Shown: piece after piece, positions 1-6,934 of the stretch | Layout of the letters: every line of letters begins with the position of its first letter | How positions within the stretch are numbered: position 1 is the first letter of the stretch | Source: Chloroflexota bacterium | GTDB taxonomy: Bacteria; Chloroflexota; Anaerolineae; Anaerolineales; UBA4823 | DNA length: 7,318 bases | Reading direction: 5' to 3' | NCBI GenBank assembly: GCA_021849525.1 | Contig: JAJZSS010000069.1 | Location: 1-7,318 of the forward strand | Translations under genes and position numbers: made by a program | The notes under the pieces: model-generated | Told to the model about the DNA's origin: nothing | Database searches by the model: none | Seen by the model: the letters and a program-made list of their open reading frames with translations, nothing else

Positions 1-1
1 A

Positions 2-811
2 ACATCCCAGGCATTAAATTTTGGCTTTCGCTGCGGATTTCTGGGAATGTTTCATATGGAAATCATCCAGGAGCGGCTGGAACGCGAATATGACCTGGAT
101 ATTATCGTCACCGCCCCTTCGGTAGAATATGAGGTTGTGTTGAACGATGGGCAGACGATCAAGATCGACTCACCAGCTGACTTACCGGAACAGGGAATCA
201 TTACCGAAATCCGCGAGCCCTGGATGACGATCCAGATCTTCACCCCCACCGAGTATTATGGCACGGTGATGGAGCTGGCGACCAAACGCCGGGCAACCTT
301 CACCGGACAGGAATACCCTGCGCCCAACCGGGTTCAATTGAGCTTTGAGATTCCCCTCTCCGAGCTGATTGTGGATTTCTTTGACCAGCTTAAGTCACGC
401 ACCCGGGGCTATGCCAGCCTGGATTACCAGTTTGCAGAATACCGGGTGGATAATCTGGTGAAGCTGGAGATCCTGGTCAACGATGAGCCGGTGGATGCCC
501 TGGCGACGATCGTCCACAAAGAATCCGCCTACCACAAAGGCCAGGCGATCATCAGCAAGCTTAAAGATATCATCCCCCGCCAGCTCTTCGTAGTGCCGAT
601 CCAGGCGTACGCCGACGGGCGGGTCATCTCACGCGCCAACGTGAAAGCCATGCGCAAAGATGTGCTGGCAAAATGCTATGGTGGAGATATCAGCCGCAAG
701 AAGAAGCTGCTGGAGAAACAGAAACGCGGCAAGAAGCGCATGAAGATGGTGGGCAGCGTCGAAATCCCCCAGGAAGCATTTCTGGCTGTATTACGCGTCG
801 GAGAAGACTGA
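2..811 (+). CDS. lepA: Elongation factor 4 (LepA), C-terminal 269 residues; 5' end outside window
   Basis: LepA/EF4 is a ribosome-associated GTPase, reported to back-translocate ribosomes and to aid initiation and 30S assembly. The reading frame is open from base 2, so the first ATG inside the window (47) is internal: the 15 codons before it encode the conserved FGFRCGFLG block that leads into [16 protein letters not shown]. The 269 residues correspond to about the last 45% of a roughly 600-residue LepA: the end of domain III, the EF-G domain V-like part, and the LepA-specific C-terminal domain with [21 protein letters not shown] and the ending [13 protein letters not shown]. The GTPase domain and domain II lie upstream of the window. 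The conserved tail is intact and stops at TGA 809-811. No terminator-like hairpin with a T-run follows, so read-through into the next gene is possible. A minor oddity is Asn where most homologues have Gly before FGFRCGF. Identification is firm. Confidence 0.98.
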   Translation, partial: TSQALNFGFRCGFLGMFHMEIIQERLEREYDLDIIVTAPSVEYEVVLNDGQTIKIDSPADLPEQGIITEIREPWMTIQIFTPTEYYGTVMELATKRRATFTGQEYPAPNRVQLSFEIPLSELIVDFFDQLKSRTRGYASLDYQFAEYRVDNLVKLEILVNDEPVDALATIVHKESAYHKGQAIISKLKDIIPRQLFVVPIQAYADGRVISRANVKAMRKDVLAKCYGGDISRKKKLLEKQKRGKKRMKMVGSVEIPQEAFLAVLRVGED

Positions 812-866
812 GATCAGCAACGCCACTCATCCCAACAGCCCGCCGGTAGAGCGGAGCTGGAAGAAG

Positions 867-1913
867 ATGCTCCCCGGCCTGGGTATCAGCCTGGTATCTC
901 TGGGCGTAGTTTTTTATTTTGCCGACCTCGAGAGTTTTATTCAGGCGCTCAGGCTGGCGGATTACCGGCTGGTGGCCGCTTCGGCGACGATTACTCTCCT
1001 CTGGCTGGTCGTACGCGCTCAGGTCTGGAGAACCCTCCTGCTCAACCGCCCCACGCATAAAGACACTTTTTTCGCGGTCAACGAGGGTTACCTGATTAAC
1101 AACCTCCTGCCCTTCCGGCTGGGGGAACTGGCGCGCGCCTATTTGCTGGCGCGTAAATCCGGAATGGGCTTTTTCCAAACTTTTCCCAGCGTGATCATCG
1201 AACGTTTGCTGGATCTGGGCATGGCAGTGGGTCTGCTCCTGGCAACCTTACCTCTGGTTGTTGGCGGCAGCTGGGCGCGCCCTGCCGCGCTGACGGCCGG
1301 GGTTCTGGTCCTGGTCCTGTATATCGGGTTATTCCTCCTGGCGCGCTACCGGACCCAGGCGCAGGCATTGCTCAATCGTGTATTCACCCGGATTCCTTTA
1401 ATCAACCGGCGGGTTCAGAAATTTTTACCCGAATTGTTTTCCGGGTTGGAAGTCCTTACCAATGGCAAACGGTTTATCAGCGCAGCTGGCTGGGTCTTGC
1501 TAAACTGGGTTCTGGCAATTGGACAATATTACATTCTGATGCAGGCTTTTTTCCCCCAGGCAAAGCTGCTGTGGGCTGCGTTCAGTTTGGGAGTGGTCTC
1601 ATTGGGAATCGCAGCGCCCTCTTCACCCGGCGCCTTAGGCGTGCTTGAGCTATCGGTCGTTGGCGCCTTATCGGTATTCAAACTGGATACCTCGATTGCG
1701 CTTGCTTTTGCCCTGGTGCTGCACGCCATCCAGTATGTGATGACCGGAGTGCTTGGGGCTTATGCTTTGACACGGGATGGGGACAGCCTGAGCGGAATCT
1801 ACCACCGCTTGCAGTCTTTGCGCAAAGACACATCGCCCACAGATTCCGCCCCGCAGCCTGATGCGGGTACGGACAATCCGGGGAACCAGGACCAGCCTGG
1901 AGAACGTCGCTAA
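867..1913 (+). CDS. Polytopic membrane protein, PF03706 / UPF0104 flippase-like family
   Basis: This 348-residue integral membrane protein has about eight hydrophobic segments, near residues 4-18, 36-54, 114-133, 139-160, 205-228, 234-251, 257-272 and 276-300. Three marks fit the PF03706 family (lysylphosphatidylglycerol synthase transmembrane region-like, YbhN/AglD-like): GYLINNLLPFRLGELAR at 74-90, IERLLDL at 111-117, and the Pro/Gly-rich PSSPGALGVLELS at 251-263. Family members are linked to lipid or lipid-linked sugar movement and to surface glycan or aminoacyl-lipid pathways. No soluble aminoacyl-transferase domain is attached, so it is not a full MprF. The C-terminal 40 residues are hydrophilic and rich in Asp, Pro, Gln and Asn. 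ATG 867 is the only standard start near the 5' end, since no in-frame GTG or TTG lies between the upstream in-frame stop (741) and it, but its ribosome binding site is poorly placed. The stop is 4 bases before the next gene's ATG. The family call is good; the transported substrate is unknown. Confidence 0.85.
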   Translation: MLPGLGISLVSLGVVFYFADLESFIQALRLADYRLVAASATITLLWLVVRAQVWRTLLLNRPTHKDTFFAVNEGYLINNLLPFRLGELARAYLLARKSGMGFFQTFPSVIIERLLDLGMAVGLLLATLPLVVGGSWARPAALTAGVLVLVLYIGLFLLARYRTQAQALLNRVFTRIPLINRRVQKFLPELFSGLEVLTNGKRFISAAGWVLLNWVLAIGQYYILMQAFFPQAKLLWAAFSLGVVSLGIAAPSSPGALGVLELSVVGALSVFKLDTSIALAFALVLHAIQYVMTGVLGAYALTRDGDSLSGIYHRLQSLRKDTSPTDSAPQPDAGTDNPGNQDQPGERR

Positions 1914-1917
1914 TCTC

Positions 1918-3096
1918 ATGCGCATCCTGATTGCCCTCACTTATTACCGGCCCCATTATTCCGGGCTGACGATTTACGCCGAGCGGGAAGCGCGCGCCCT
2001 GGCAGCTCGCGGCCACGAAGTGACTGTACTGACCTCACGTTTCGATCCCAGGCTGCCCGCCGAAGAAATCCAGCATGGCGTGCGGATCATCCGGCCGCGG
2101 GTCTGGTTCCGTGTCAGTAAGGGCGTGATCATGCCTGGCATGTGGCTGCAAGCCTGGAAATTAGCCCGGCAGGCCGATGTGGTCAATTTACATGCACCCC
2201 AGTTCGATGCCGCGATTATCGCAGTGATCGCCCGCCTGCTGGGAAAGCCGGTTGTATTAACCTACCAGTGCGACCTGCTCTTACCTGACGGGCTGGTAAA
2301 CCGGATCGCAAATATTGTTTCCCATGCCGCCAACCACATCAGTGCGCAACTCAGCCAGGTAATCGTCCACCTGTCGCGCGATTATGCAGACCATTCAGAA
2401 TTTCTGCAGCAGTATCGCTCCAAAGTTATGGCAATCTTTCCCCCGGCAGTATTAGAGCCGGCGACTGCCGCTGACCGGACAGATTTCCGCCAGCGCGCCA
2501 ACATCCAACCAGGCGAGAGAATCATCGGCATGGCTGCCCGCCTGGCAACCGAGAAAGGCGTCGAAGTGCTGGCGCGGGCCCTGCCCGAAGTGGTCAAAGC
2601 CTTTCCAACCGCCCGGGTGTTATTCGTGGGGCCATATCAAAACGTATTCGGCGAAGAAGCTTACGCAGCCCATCTCCAGCCTATCCTGGAGAGTCTCGGC
2701 AGCCGGTGGACTTTCCTGGGTATCCTTACACCGGTGGAATTGACCGCCTTTTTCCAAACCTGCGAAGTGACAGTTTTGCCCAGCCTGAACCGCACGGAAG
2801 CGTACGGCATGGTCCAGGTTGAATCGATGCTGTGCAATACGCCTGTCATCGCCTCCGACTTGCCCGGGATTCGCGTGCCAGTGAGTGAGACAGGCAGTGG
2901 ACTGATCTTTCCGGCTGGCGACAGCCAGGCTTTAGCCGCTGCGCTGATCCAGGTGTTATCGAACCGGGATGCCTTCCAGGGCCACCCGCAGACACTTCTC
3001 CACCTGTCCGAGCCAGATCAGGTTGCCGCCCAATATGAGCAGATATTCTCAGAGCTGCTGGCGCATAAACAACCCAATCCCGGACCTGATGCCTGA
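1918..3096 (+). CDS. GT4 family glycosyltransferase (GT-B fold)
   Basis: This is a 392-residue cytoplasmic or membrane-associated glycosyltransferase that should move a sugar from a nucleotide-sugar donor to a lipid or glycan acceptor. The N-terminal Rossmann half starts MRILIALTYYRPHYSG and carries RGHEVTVLTSR near 31-41. The C-terminal donor-binding half has GMAARLATEKG at 204-214, with the Arg and Lys expected to contact donor phosphates, and VLFVGPYQ at 234-241. The retaining GT4 EX7E motif is complete (E294-AYGMVQV-E302), followed by NTPVIASDLPGI and SGLIFPAGD. Length is normal for GT4. An in-frame ATG at 1861 would overlap the previous gene by 53 bases and add a non-conserved leader. 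ATG 1918 is preferred because it begins the first Rossmann strand and lies 4 bases after the upstream stop, which suggests coupling. A GGAG at 1899-1902 is rather far upstream. The sugar and acceptor cannot be told from the sequence. Confidence 0.92.
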   Translation: MRILIALTYYRPHYSGLTIYAEREARALAARGHEVTVLTSRFDPRLPAEEIQHGVRIIRPRVWFRVSKGVIMPGMWLQAWKLARQADVVNLHAPQFDAAIIAVIARLLGKPVVLTYQCDLLLPDGLVNRIANIVSHAANHISAQLSQVIVHLSRDYADHSEFLQQYRSKVMAIFPPAVLEPATAADRTDFRQRANIQPGERIIGMAARLATEKGVEVLARALPEVVKAFPTARVLFVGPYQNVFGEEAYAAHLQPILESLGSRWTFLGILTPVELTAFFQTCEVTVLPSLNRTEAYGMVQVESMLCNTPVIASDLPGIRVPVSETGSGLIFPAGDSQALAAALIQVLSNRDAFQGHPQTLLHLSEPDQVAAQYEQIFSELLAHKQPNPGPDA

Positions 3097-3946
3097 CCGT
3101 CCTCCATCGAGCCTTTTAGCTATGCGCATTCCCGAATCACTTCCTGACTCATCCACCCCAGACCGTGACCTCTTCTGGTTGCATCTACGCGATCTGCCCT
3201 ATTTCCGCTGCATTAATCGCACCGTAGAGGCGATCTATTTTCAAGATATTGCCTTGCCGTCCCCCACCCTGGACGTGGGGTGTGGAGACGGGCACTTTGC
3301 CAGTGTCACCTTTACCCGCCCGATCGAAGTCGGGCTGGACCCCTGGTATGGACCCATCCATGAAGCCCAGCATCGCCGCGGCTACCGCAGCCTGGTGCAG
3401 GCGGATGGGGGGAAGATGCCGCTGCCGGATGGCTATTTCGCCAGCGCGTTGAGCAATTCGGTCCTGGAGCATATCCCCCATATCGACCAGGTGCTGGCTG
3501 AAACTGCCCGTGTCTTACAGCCCGGTGCGCCATTTGTCTTTTCCGTACCCAATACCGCCTACCTGACCGATTTATCCATTGCCGGATCTCTGCGAAGAAT
3601 GGGATTGAACAGCCTGGCTGAAAAGTACACTGAATGGTTTCGGGTGATGTCCCGCGTCCAGCATGCCGATAACCCGGACATTTGGGAAGCGCGCCTGGAA
3701 CGGGCAGGCTTTACACTGCAATACTGGTGGCATTATCTATCTCCCCCGGCCTACCACGCCCTGGAGTGGGGGCATTATTTCGGATCACCTTGCCTGCTGC
3801 CCCACGCGCTGACCGGGCGCTGGCTGTGGGCGCCAACCCGTTGGAACCTGTGGCTGACGGACAGGCTGATCCGGCCTTACACCAGCACCGAACCCGTCGA
3901 AAATGGCACGTTCACTTTTTACATCGCCCGGCGCAAAGAGGAATAA
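3089..3946 (+). CDS. Class I SAM-dependent methyltransferase (Methyltransf_11-like) with Trp-rich C-terminus
   Basis: This is a 285-residue enzyme expected to move a methyl group from S-adenosylmethionine. Motif I is LDVGCGDGHF at residues 61-70. An acidic residue in GLDP (82-85) sits where the SAM ribose is normally bound. The later motifs are PLPDGYFASALSNSVLEH (111-128) and PGAPFVFSVPN (145-155), as in Methyltransf_11. The C-terminal third is unusually aromatic, with Trp at 213, 214, 227, 245, 247, 252 and 255, and may touch the membrane or a hydrophobic acceptor. The start is not certain: ATG 3089 overlaps the GT4 stop by 8 bases, which suits coupling, while ATG 3122 would give 274 residues; neither has a clear Shine-Dalgarno sequence. 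A longer open frame from 2969 lies mostly inside the GT4 gene and encodes unconserved sequence, so it was not used. The neighbours suggest the acceptor is a glycan, a lipid-linked sugar or a related lipid. The fold is sure; the substrate is not. Confidence 0.86.
   Translation: MPDRPPSSLLAMRIPESLPDSSTPDRDLFWLHLRDLPYFRCINRTVEAIYFQDIALPSPTLDVGCGDGHFASVTFTRPIEVGLDPWYGPIHEAQHRRGYRSLVQADGGKMPLPDGYFASALSNSVLEHIPHIDQVLAETARVLQPGAPFVFSVPNTAYLTDLSIAGSLRRMGLNSLAEKYTEWFRVMSRVQHADNPDIWEARLERAGFTLQYWWHYLSPPAYHALEWGHYFGSPCLLPHALTGRWLWAPTRWNLWLTDRLIRPYTSTEPVENGTFTFYIARRKEE
3937..3942 (+). promoter_or_regulatory. Ribosome binding site AGAGGA for the TTG-started methyltransferase
   Basis: AGAGGA ends 6 bases before TTG 3949 and overlaps the last codons and stop region of the preceding methyltransferase gene. 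It is the best-placed Shine-Dalgarno sequence in the window and decides the start of the following gene, which otherwise has no plausible ATG at the right place. Confidence 0.75.
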
Positions 3947-3948
3947 AA

Positions 3949-4683
3949 TTGAGCCTGCCACCCGACAATCCATTTGATGAAACATACTTCCATACCGGCC
4001 CTTATGCGCGCGTATCCTATGACCGTTACAGCCAGTACTGGTGGTCAAACCGCTTCTACGCGCGCCTGGCCCTCCGCCATGGACCGCGCTCCGGGCGAGT
4101 TCTGGAGGTGGGCTGTGGGCTGGGCCATCTGCTGACCTGGTTTGGAAATCAATACACTGTTTTTGGCACCGATATTAACCCCTCAGCGCTGGCAGAAGCC
4201 CAGAAGAATGCACCCAACGGGCAGTTCAGCTTGAGCTCTGCCGAAGACCTGAGTGCGTTTGACACCGCCAGCTTCCAGATCCTGATCGCCAAACATGTGG
4301 TCGAGCATCTCCCGAACCCTGAAACCGGCATCTCCGAAATGAGCCGGGTGCTGGCGCCAGGCGGATTATTGGTGCTGGCGACCCCAAATCTCGATTCACC
4401 CATGCGAAAATGGAAGGCAGAGCGTTGGATCGGGTACCAGGATCCCACCCATATCAGCCTGAAAACCCCGGCGGAATGGCTGGCCATGCTAAAAAAATAC
4501 CAGTTAAAACCCCGGAAGGTATTTTCGGACGGTTTCTGGGATGCGCCTTATCTCCCGCTGATCCCAGGCCGCCTGCAGAAGATACTGTTTGGCGCGCCGG
4601 GGGGCTTGCAGGCAATCCTCGGATGGAGTATTATTCCCCTTCGAATGGGTGAAAGCCTGATTGTGCTGGCGATCAAGCAATGA
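3949..4683 (+). CDS. Class I SAM-dependent methyltransferase (Methyltransf_23-like), TTG start
   Basis: This 244-residue enzyme differs from the methyltransferase just upstream. After an aromatic N-terminal stretch (YDRYSQYWWSNRFY at 24-37) comes motif I, LEVGCGLGH (52-60). D75 in FGTDINPSAL is the likely SAM-ribose acid. AKHVVEHLPNP (114-124) and VLAPGGLLVLATPN (134-147) complete the SAM fold. YQDPTHISLKTPAEW (163-177) resembles the C-terminal signature of Methyltransf_23-like enzymes often found in surface-glycan clusters. TTG 3949 is chosen because AGAGGA lies 6 bases upstream, it is 2 bases after the previous stop, and the conserved NPFDETYFHTGPYA block follows at once. The open frame continues upstream to 3682, but that part lies inside the preceding gene in another frame. 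The stop overlaps the next gene's ATG (ATGA at 4680-4683). An in-phase A7 heptamer at 4491-4497 is noted separately. The likely acceptor is a sugar or lipid-linked glycan, by context only. Confidence 0.9.
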   Translation: MSLPPDNPFDETYFHTGPYARVSYDRYSQYWWSNRFYARLALRHGPRSGRVLEVGCGLGHLLTWFGNQYTVFGTDINPSALAEAQKNAPNGQFSLSSAEDLSAFDTASFQILIAKHVVEHLPNPETGISEMSRVLAPGGLLVLATPNLDSPMRKWKAERWIGYQDPTHISLKTPAEWLAMLKKYQLKPRKVFSDGFWDAPYLPLIPGRLQKILFGAPGGLQAILGWSIIPLRMGESLIVLAIKQ

Positions 4684-6920
4684 CCGAAGAACCGACTGTT
4701 TTGGACTATGTCAAGGCGCTGTTGACTCCCTGGCGAGGCGCCCCCCCGCCAATTCCAGGGGGACCGGTGCCCATTCCAAAAGTTAAACCAATCCCTACGG
4801 CAGCCGAAAGCCAGGAATCCCCTCAAATCGAGCTGGCGAGCGATACGCCATCCACCTCTCCCCTTCAGGCCGTTCCCGAATCCCAGACCATCCTTTATCC
4901 CCTCGAAGAAACCACCTTCGAGGGGGTCAAACCTCAGATCGAAGCCCAGGCCAGCGCCAGCTCCTGGCGGAGTGGGCTGGCACTAATCCTGGCACTGTTC
5001 GCCCAGTTCAGCCTGAATCCAGCCCCGGAGCGGAGCTGGCAGCCTGGTCTGGTGCTGTATCTCATCGCCGCCGGACTGCTGGTATGGGCTAATTTGCGGG
5101 GAGAGCTGGTTGTAACCACATCTGCCGAGCCGGAGTGGCAGGATGATAACCAATCTGTGCGTTCCATTCCCCTCATCATCGGCCTGGCTGCCGGGGTGGC
5201 TGCCTTCATGGCCCTGGGCGGCAACCAGTTCACAAATTTCAATCTCACCTTGTGGATCGCGGCAATTGTCCTGATGGCTGCTGCGTTTTGGACAAATCGC
5301 CCGCCTCAGGATAACCAAGCCAGACAGTCCCAACGCTGGATGTTCACGCTGGCAAATCCACAGCTGTGGATCTTCTTGCTTGTCAGTGTCACCATTATCT
5401 TCTTCCGTTTTAACCGTCTCGCTCAAATCCCCCCGGAGATGAACAGTGACCACGCTGAAAAGCTGCAAGATGTGTACGATATCCTCCAGGGGGCGCGACC
5501 GATCTTCTTCGCCCGCAATACCGGGCGGGAGGCGATCCAGTTTTATCTATCCGCGGGGATTGCCTCATTGTTCGGCACCGGTCTCAGCCACCTCAGCCTG
5601 AAGCTGGGCACCGCCCTGGCAGGCTTGTTGACGCTGCCATTCATTTACCTGACCGGTAAGGAGATTGCCTGTTTGAATGCTGCCTTGCTGGCTGAGTTTT
5701 ATGCTCGGATTGCATACTGGCCGAATGTCATCTCCCGGGTTGGTTTACGTTTTCCACTCTATCCGCTGTTTGTCGCACCGGCGCTGTACTTTCTAGTTCG
5801 CGGCCTGCGGCGCGGCACGCGCAATGATTTTATCTGGGCAGGGATCGCCCTGGGGATCGGGCTGCACGGATATACGCCGATCCGGATCCTGCCCTTTGCC
5901 ATGCTTGCAGCTGTGGTGCTCTTCTGGCTGCATACTCGTTCTGGTCCGCGCCGCACCCAGGCTCTTTGGGGACTGCTCATCATTGGCATTATGACGCTGG
6001 TCTGCTTCCTGCCCTTGCTGCGCTTCGCCCAGGAAAATCCCAGTCTCTTCAACTACCGCGCCTTTTCGCGCCTAACCAGCCTGGACCAGCCCTTACCCGG
6101 ACCGGCCTGGCTGATCTTCCTCGAAAATCTGTGGCGAGCGCTGACCATGTTCGCCTGGGATGATGGTGAGATCTGGGTGATCTCTGTCACCCACCGGCCT
6201 GCCCTGGACCTGGTTAGTGCGGCTTTGTTTTACCTCGGGGTCGTCATGCTGCTCCTGCGCTATCTACGCAGGCGCCACTGGCTGGACCTCTTCCTTCTGC
6301 TTTCTATTCCGATATTGATGCTGCCATCGATCTTATCCCTGGCATTTCCCGCTGAAAATCCGGCATTGAATCGTGCTTCGGGAGCCATCTTCCCGGTCTT
6401 CCTGATCGTAGGACTGGCAGCCGACAGCCTGATCAGCAGCCTGGGCAGTAGCCGAAATCCCAGCACCCGCCGCTGGTGGATCACCGCCGCCTGGGCTGGC
6501 CTGCTGCTGATCAGCGCAGGGATTAATTACGACCTGGTGTTTAACCAGTACAACACCCAATACGCCCAATCCTCCTGGAACACTTCCGAGATGGGAGAAG
6601 TCGTCGAGAGCTTCGCCACTACCACCGGCAGCCCCGAAAATACCTGGGTGATGGCATATCCCCATTGGGTTGATACCCGCCTGGTTGGGATCGTTGCAGG
6701 GCAAGGCACGCGCGATATGGCGATCTACAGCGATCAGCTCGAAAGCACCACAAATGACCCCCGCCCGAAATTATTCCTGGTGAATCCAAACGACGTGACT
6801 GGGCTGGATGCATTGCAGCATACCTATTCCCAGGGATGGATACAGGAATATCCATCCGCCTATGAAAACAAAAACTTCTTGATGTTCTTCGTTCCGCCAG
6901 GAGAACCGGCCAGCCCATAA
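4680..6920 (+). CDS. GT-C (GT39/ArnT-like) membrane glycosyltransferase with N-terminal Pro-rich tail and extra membrane block
   Basis: This is a 746-residue polytopic protein. Residues 1-95 are hydrophilic and rich in Pro, Glu and Ser (APPPIPGGPVPIP at 21-33). Four hydrophobic segments follow (about 97-112, 121-138, 162-180, 188-206). A second set from about 228 looks like a GT-C core: the first helix ends FFRFNRLAQIPP, and the next loop has EMNSDHAEKL (253-262), where D257 is the best candidate for the catalytic acid of polyprenyl-phosphate-sugar transferases. Further helices lie near 303-326, 354-374, 384-418, 427-449, 473-490, 510-527, 534-557, 566-586 and 598-613. The last 130 residues are probably an extracytoplasmic domain. 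The family transfers sugars from polyprenyl-phosphate donors to lipids, glycans or proteins outside the membrane. ATG 4680 overlaps the upstream stop by 4 bases (ATGA) and has no strong Shine-Dalgarno, so translation is probably coupled. The GT-C fold is likely; donor and acceptor are unknown. Confidence 0.84.
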   Translation: MTEEPTVLDYVKALLTPWRGAPPPIPGGPVPIPKVKPIPTAAESQESPQIELASDTPSTSPLQAVPESQTILYPLEETTFEGVKPQIEAQASASSWRSGLALILALFAQFSLNPAPERSWQPGLVLYLIAAGLLVWANLRGELVVTTSAEPEWQDDNQSVRSIPLIIGLAAGVAAFMALGGNQFTNFNLTLWIAAIVLMAAAFWTNRPPQDNQARQSQRWMFTLANPQLWIFLLVSVTIIFFRFNRLAQIPPEMNSDHAEKLQDVYDILQGARPIFFARNTGREAIQFYLSAGIASLFGTGLSHLSLKLGTALAGLLTLPFIYLTGKEIACLNAALLAEFYARIAYWPNVISRVGLRFPLYPLFVAPALYFLVRGLRRGTRNDFIWAGIALGIGLHGYTPIRILPFAMLAAVVLFWLHTRSGPRRTQALWGLLIIGIMTLVCFLPLLRFAQENPSLFNYRAFSRLTSLDQPLPGPAWLIFLENLWRALTMFAWDDGEIWVISVTHRPALDLVSAALFYLGVVMLLLRYLRRRHWLDLFLLLSIPILMLPSILSLAFPAENPALNRASGAIFPVFLIVGLAADSLISSLGSSRNPSTRRWWITAAWAGLLLISAGINYDLVFNQYNTQYAQSSWNTSEMGEVVESFATTTGSPENTWVMAYPHWVDTRLVGIVAGQGTRDMAIYSDQLESTTNDPRPKLFLVNPNDVTGLDALQHTYSQGWIQEYPSAYENKNFLMFFVPPGEPASP
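4897..4927. repeat. Perfect 10-bp inverted repeat (hairpin) inside the GT-C gene
   Basis: CCCCTCGAAG at 4899-4908 and CTTCGAGGGG at 4916-4925 are exact reverse complements separated by a 7-base loop (AAACCAC). A T-G wobble pair (4898/4926) and an A-T pair (4897/4927) extend the stem to 12 pairs. It lies in codons 73-83, in the Pro/Glu-rich linker ahead of the first membrane helix. There is no T-run after it, so it does not look like an intrinsic terminator. The structure is plain in the sequence; a function is not shown. Confidence 0.85.
6834..6857. repeat. Perfect 9-bp inverted repeat near the 3' end of the GT-C gene
   Basis: GGATGGATA at 6834-6842 and TATCCATCC at 6849-6857 are exact reverse complements around a 6-base loop (CAGGAA). 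The hairpin lies about 60 bases before the stop at 6920 and within the extracytoplasmic C-terminal domain. No T-run follows it. It could be a chance pairing, an RNA stability element or a pause site. Confidence 0.8.
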
Positions 6921-6934
6921 ACCGCCAACGACCT

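Noticed and set aside
837..858. Possible hairpin AGC-CCGC / GCGG-A-GCT after lepA
   Set aside because: Only 4+3 pairs with a bulge and no T-run, so it is not a convincing terminator.
1130..1139. 10-bp palindrome GGCGCGCGCC in the PF03706 gene, and a similar CCAGTACTGG near 4032
   Set aside because: Several 10-bp palindromes are expected by chance in 7.3 kb and both fall in conserved coding sequence.
690..1178. 162-codon open frame on the - strand across the lepA/PF03706 junction
   Set aside because: Antisense shadow of two clear genes with no recognisable protein family features.
1861..1917. Longer GT4 protein starting at ATG 1861
   Set aside because: The added 19 residues lie inside the coding end of the upstream gene and match no GT4 feature; the first Rossmann strand begins at ATG 1918.
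3682..3948. Longer N-terminus for the second methyltransferase from ATG 3682
   Set aside because: This part overlaps the well-supported upstream methyltransferase in another frame and encodes Arg/Pro-rich shadow sequence; the TTG 3949 start has a good ribosome binding site.
4741..4747. Run of seven C near the 5' end of the GT-C gene as a phase-variation switch
   Set aside because: Seven bases is short for a contingency tract and the run is explained by the proline codons of the tail.
4983..5468. 161-codon open frame on the - strand inside the GT-C gene
   Set aside because: Antisense of a conserved membrane protein, with composition as expected for the complement of hydrophobic codons.
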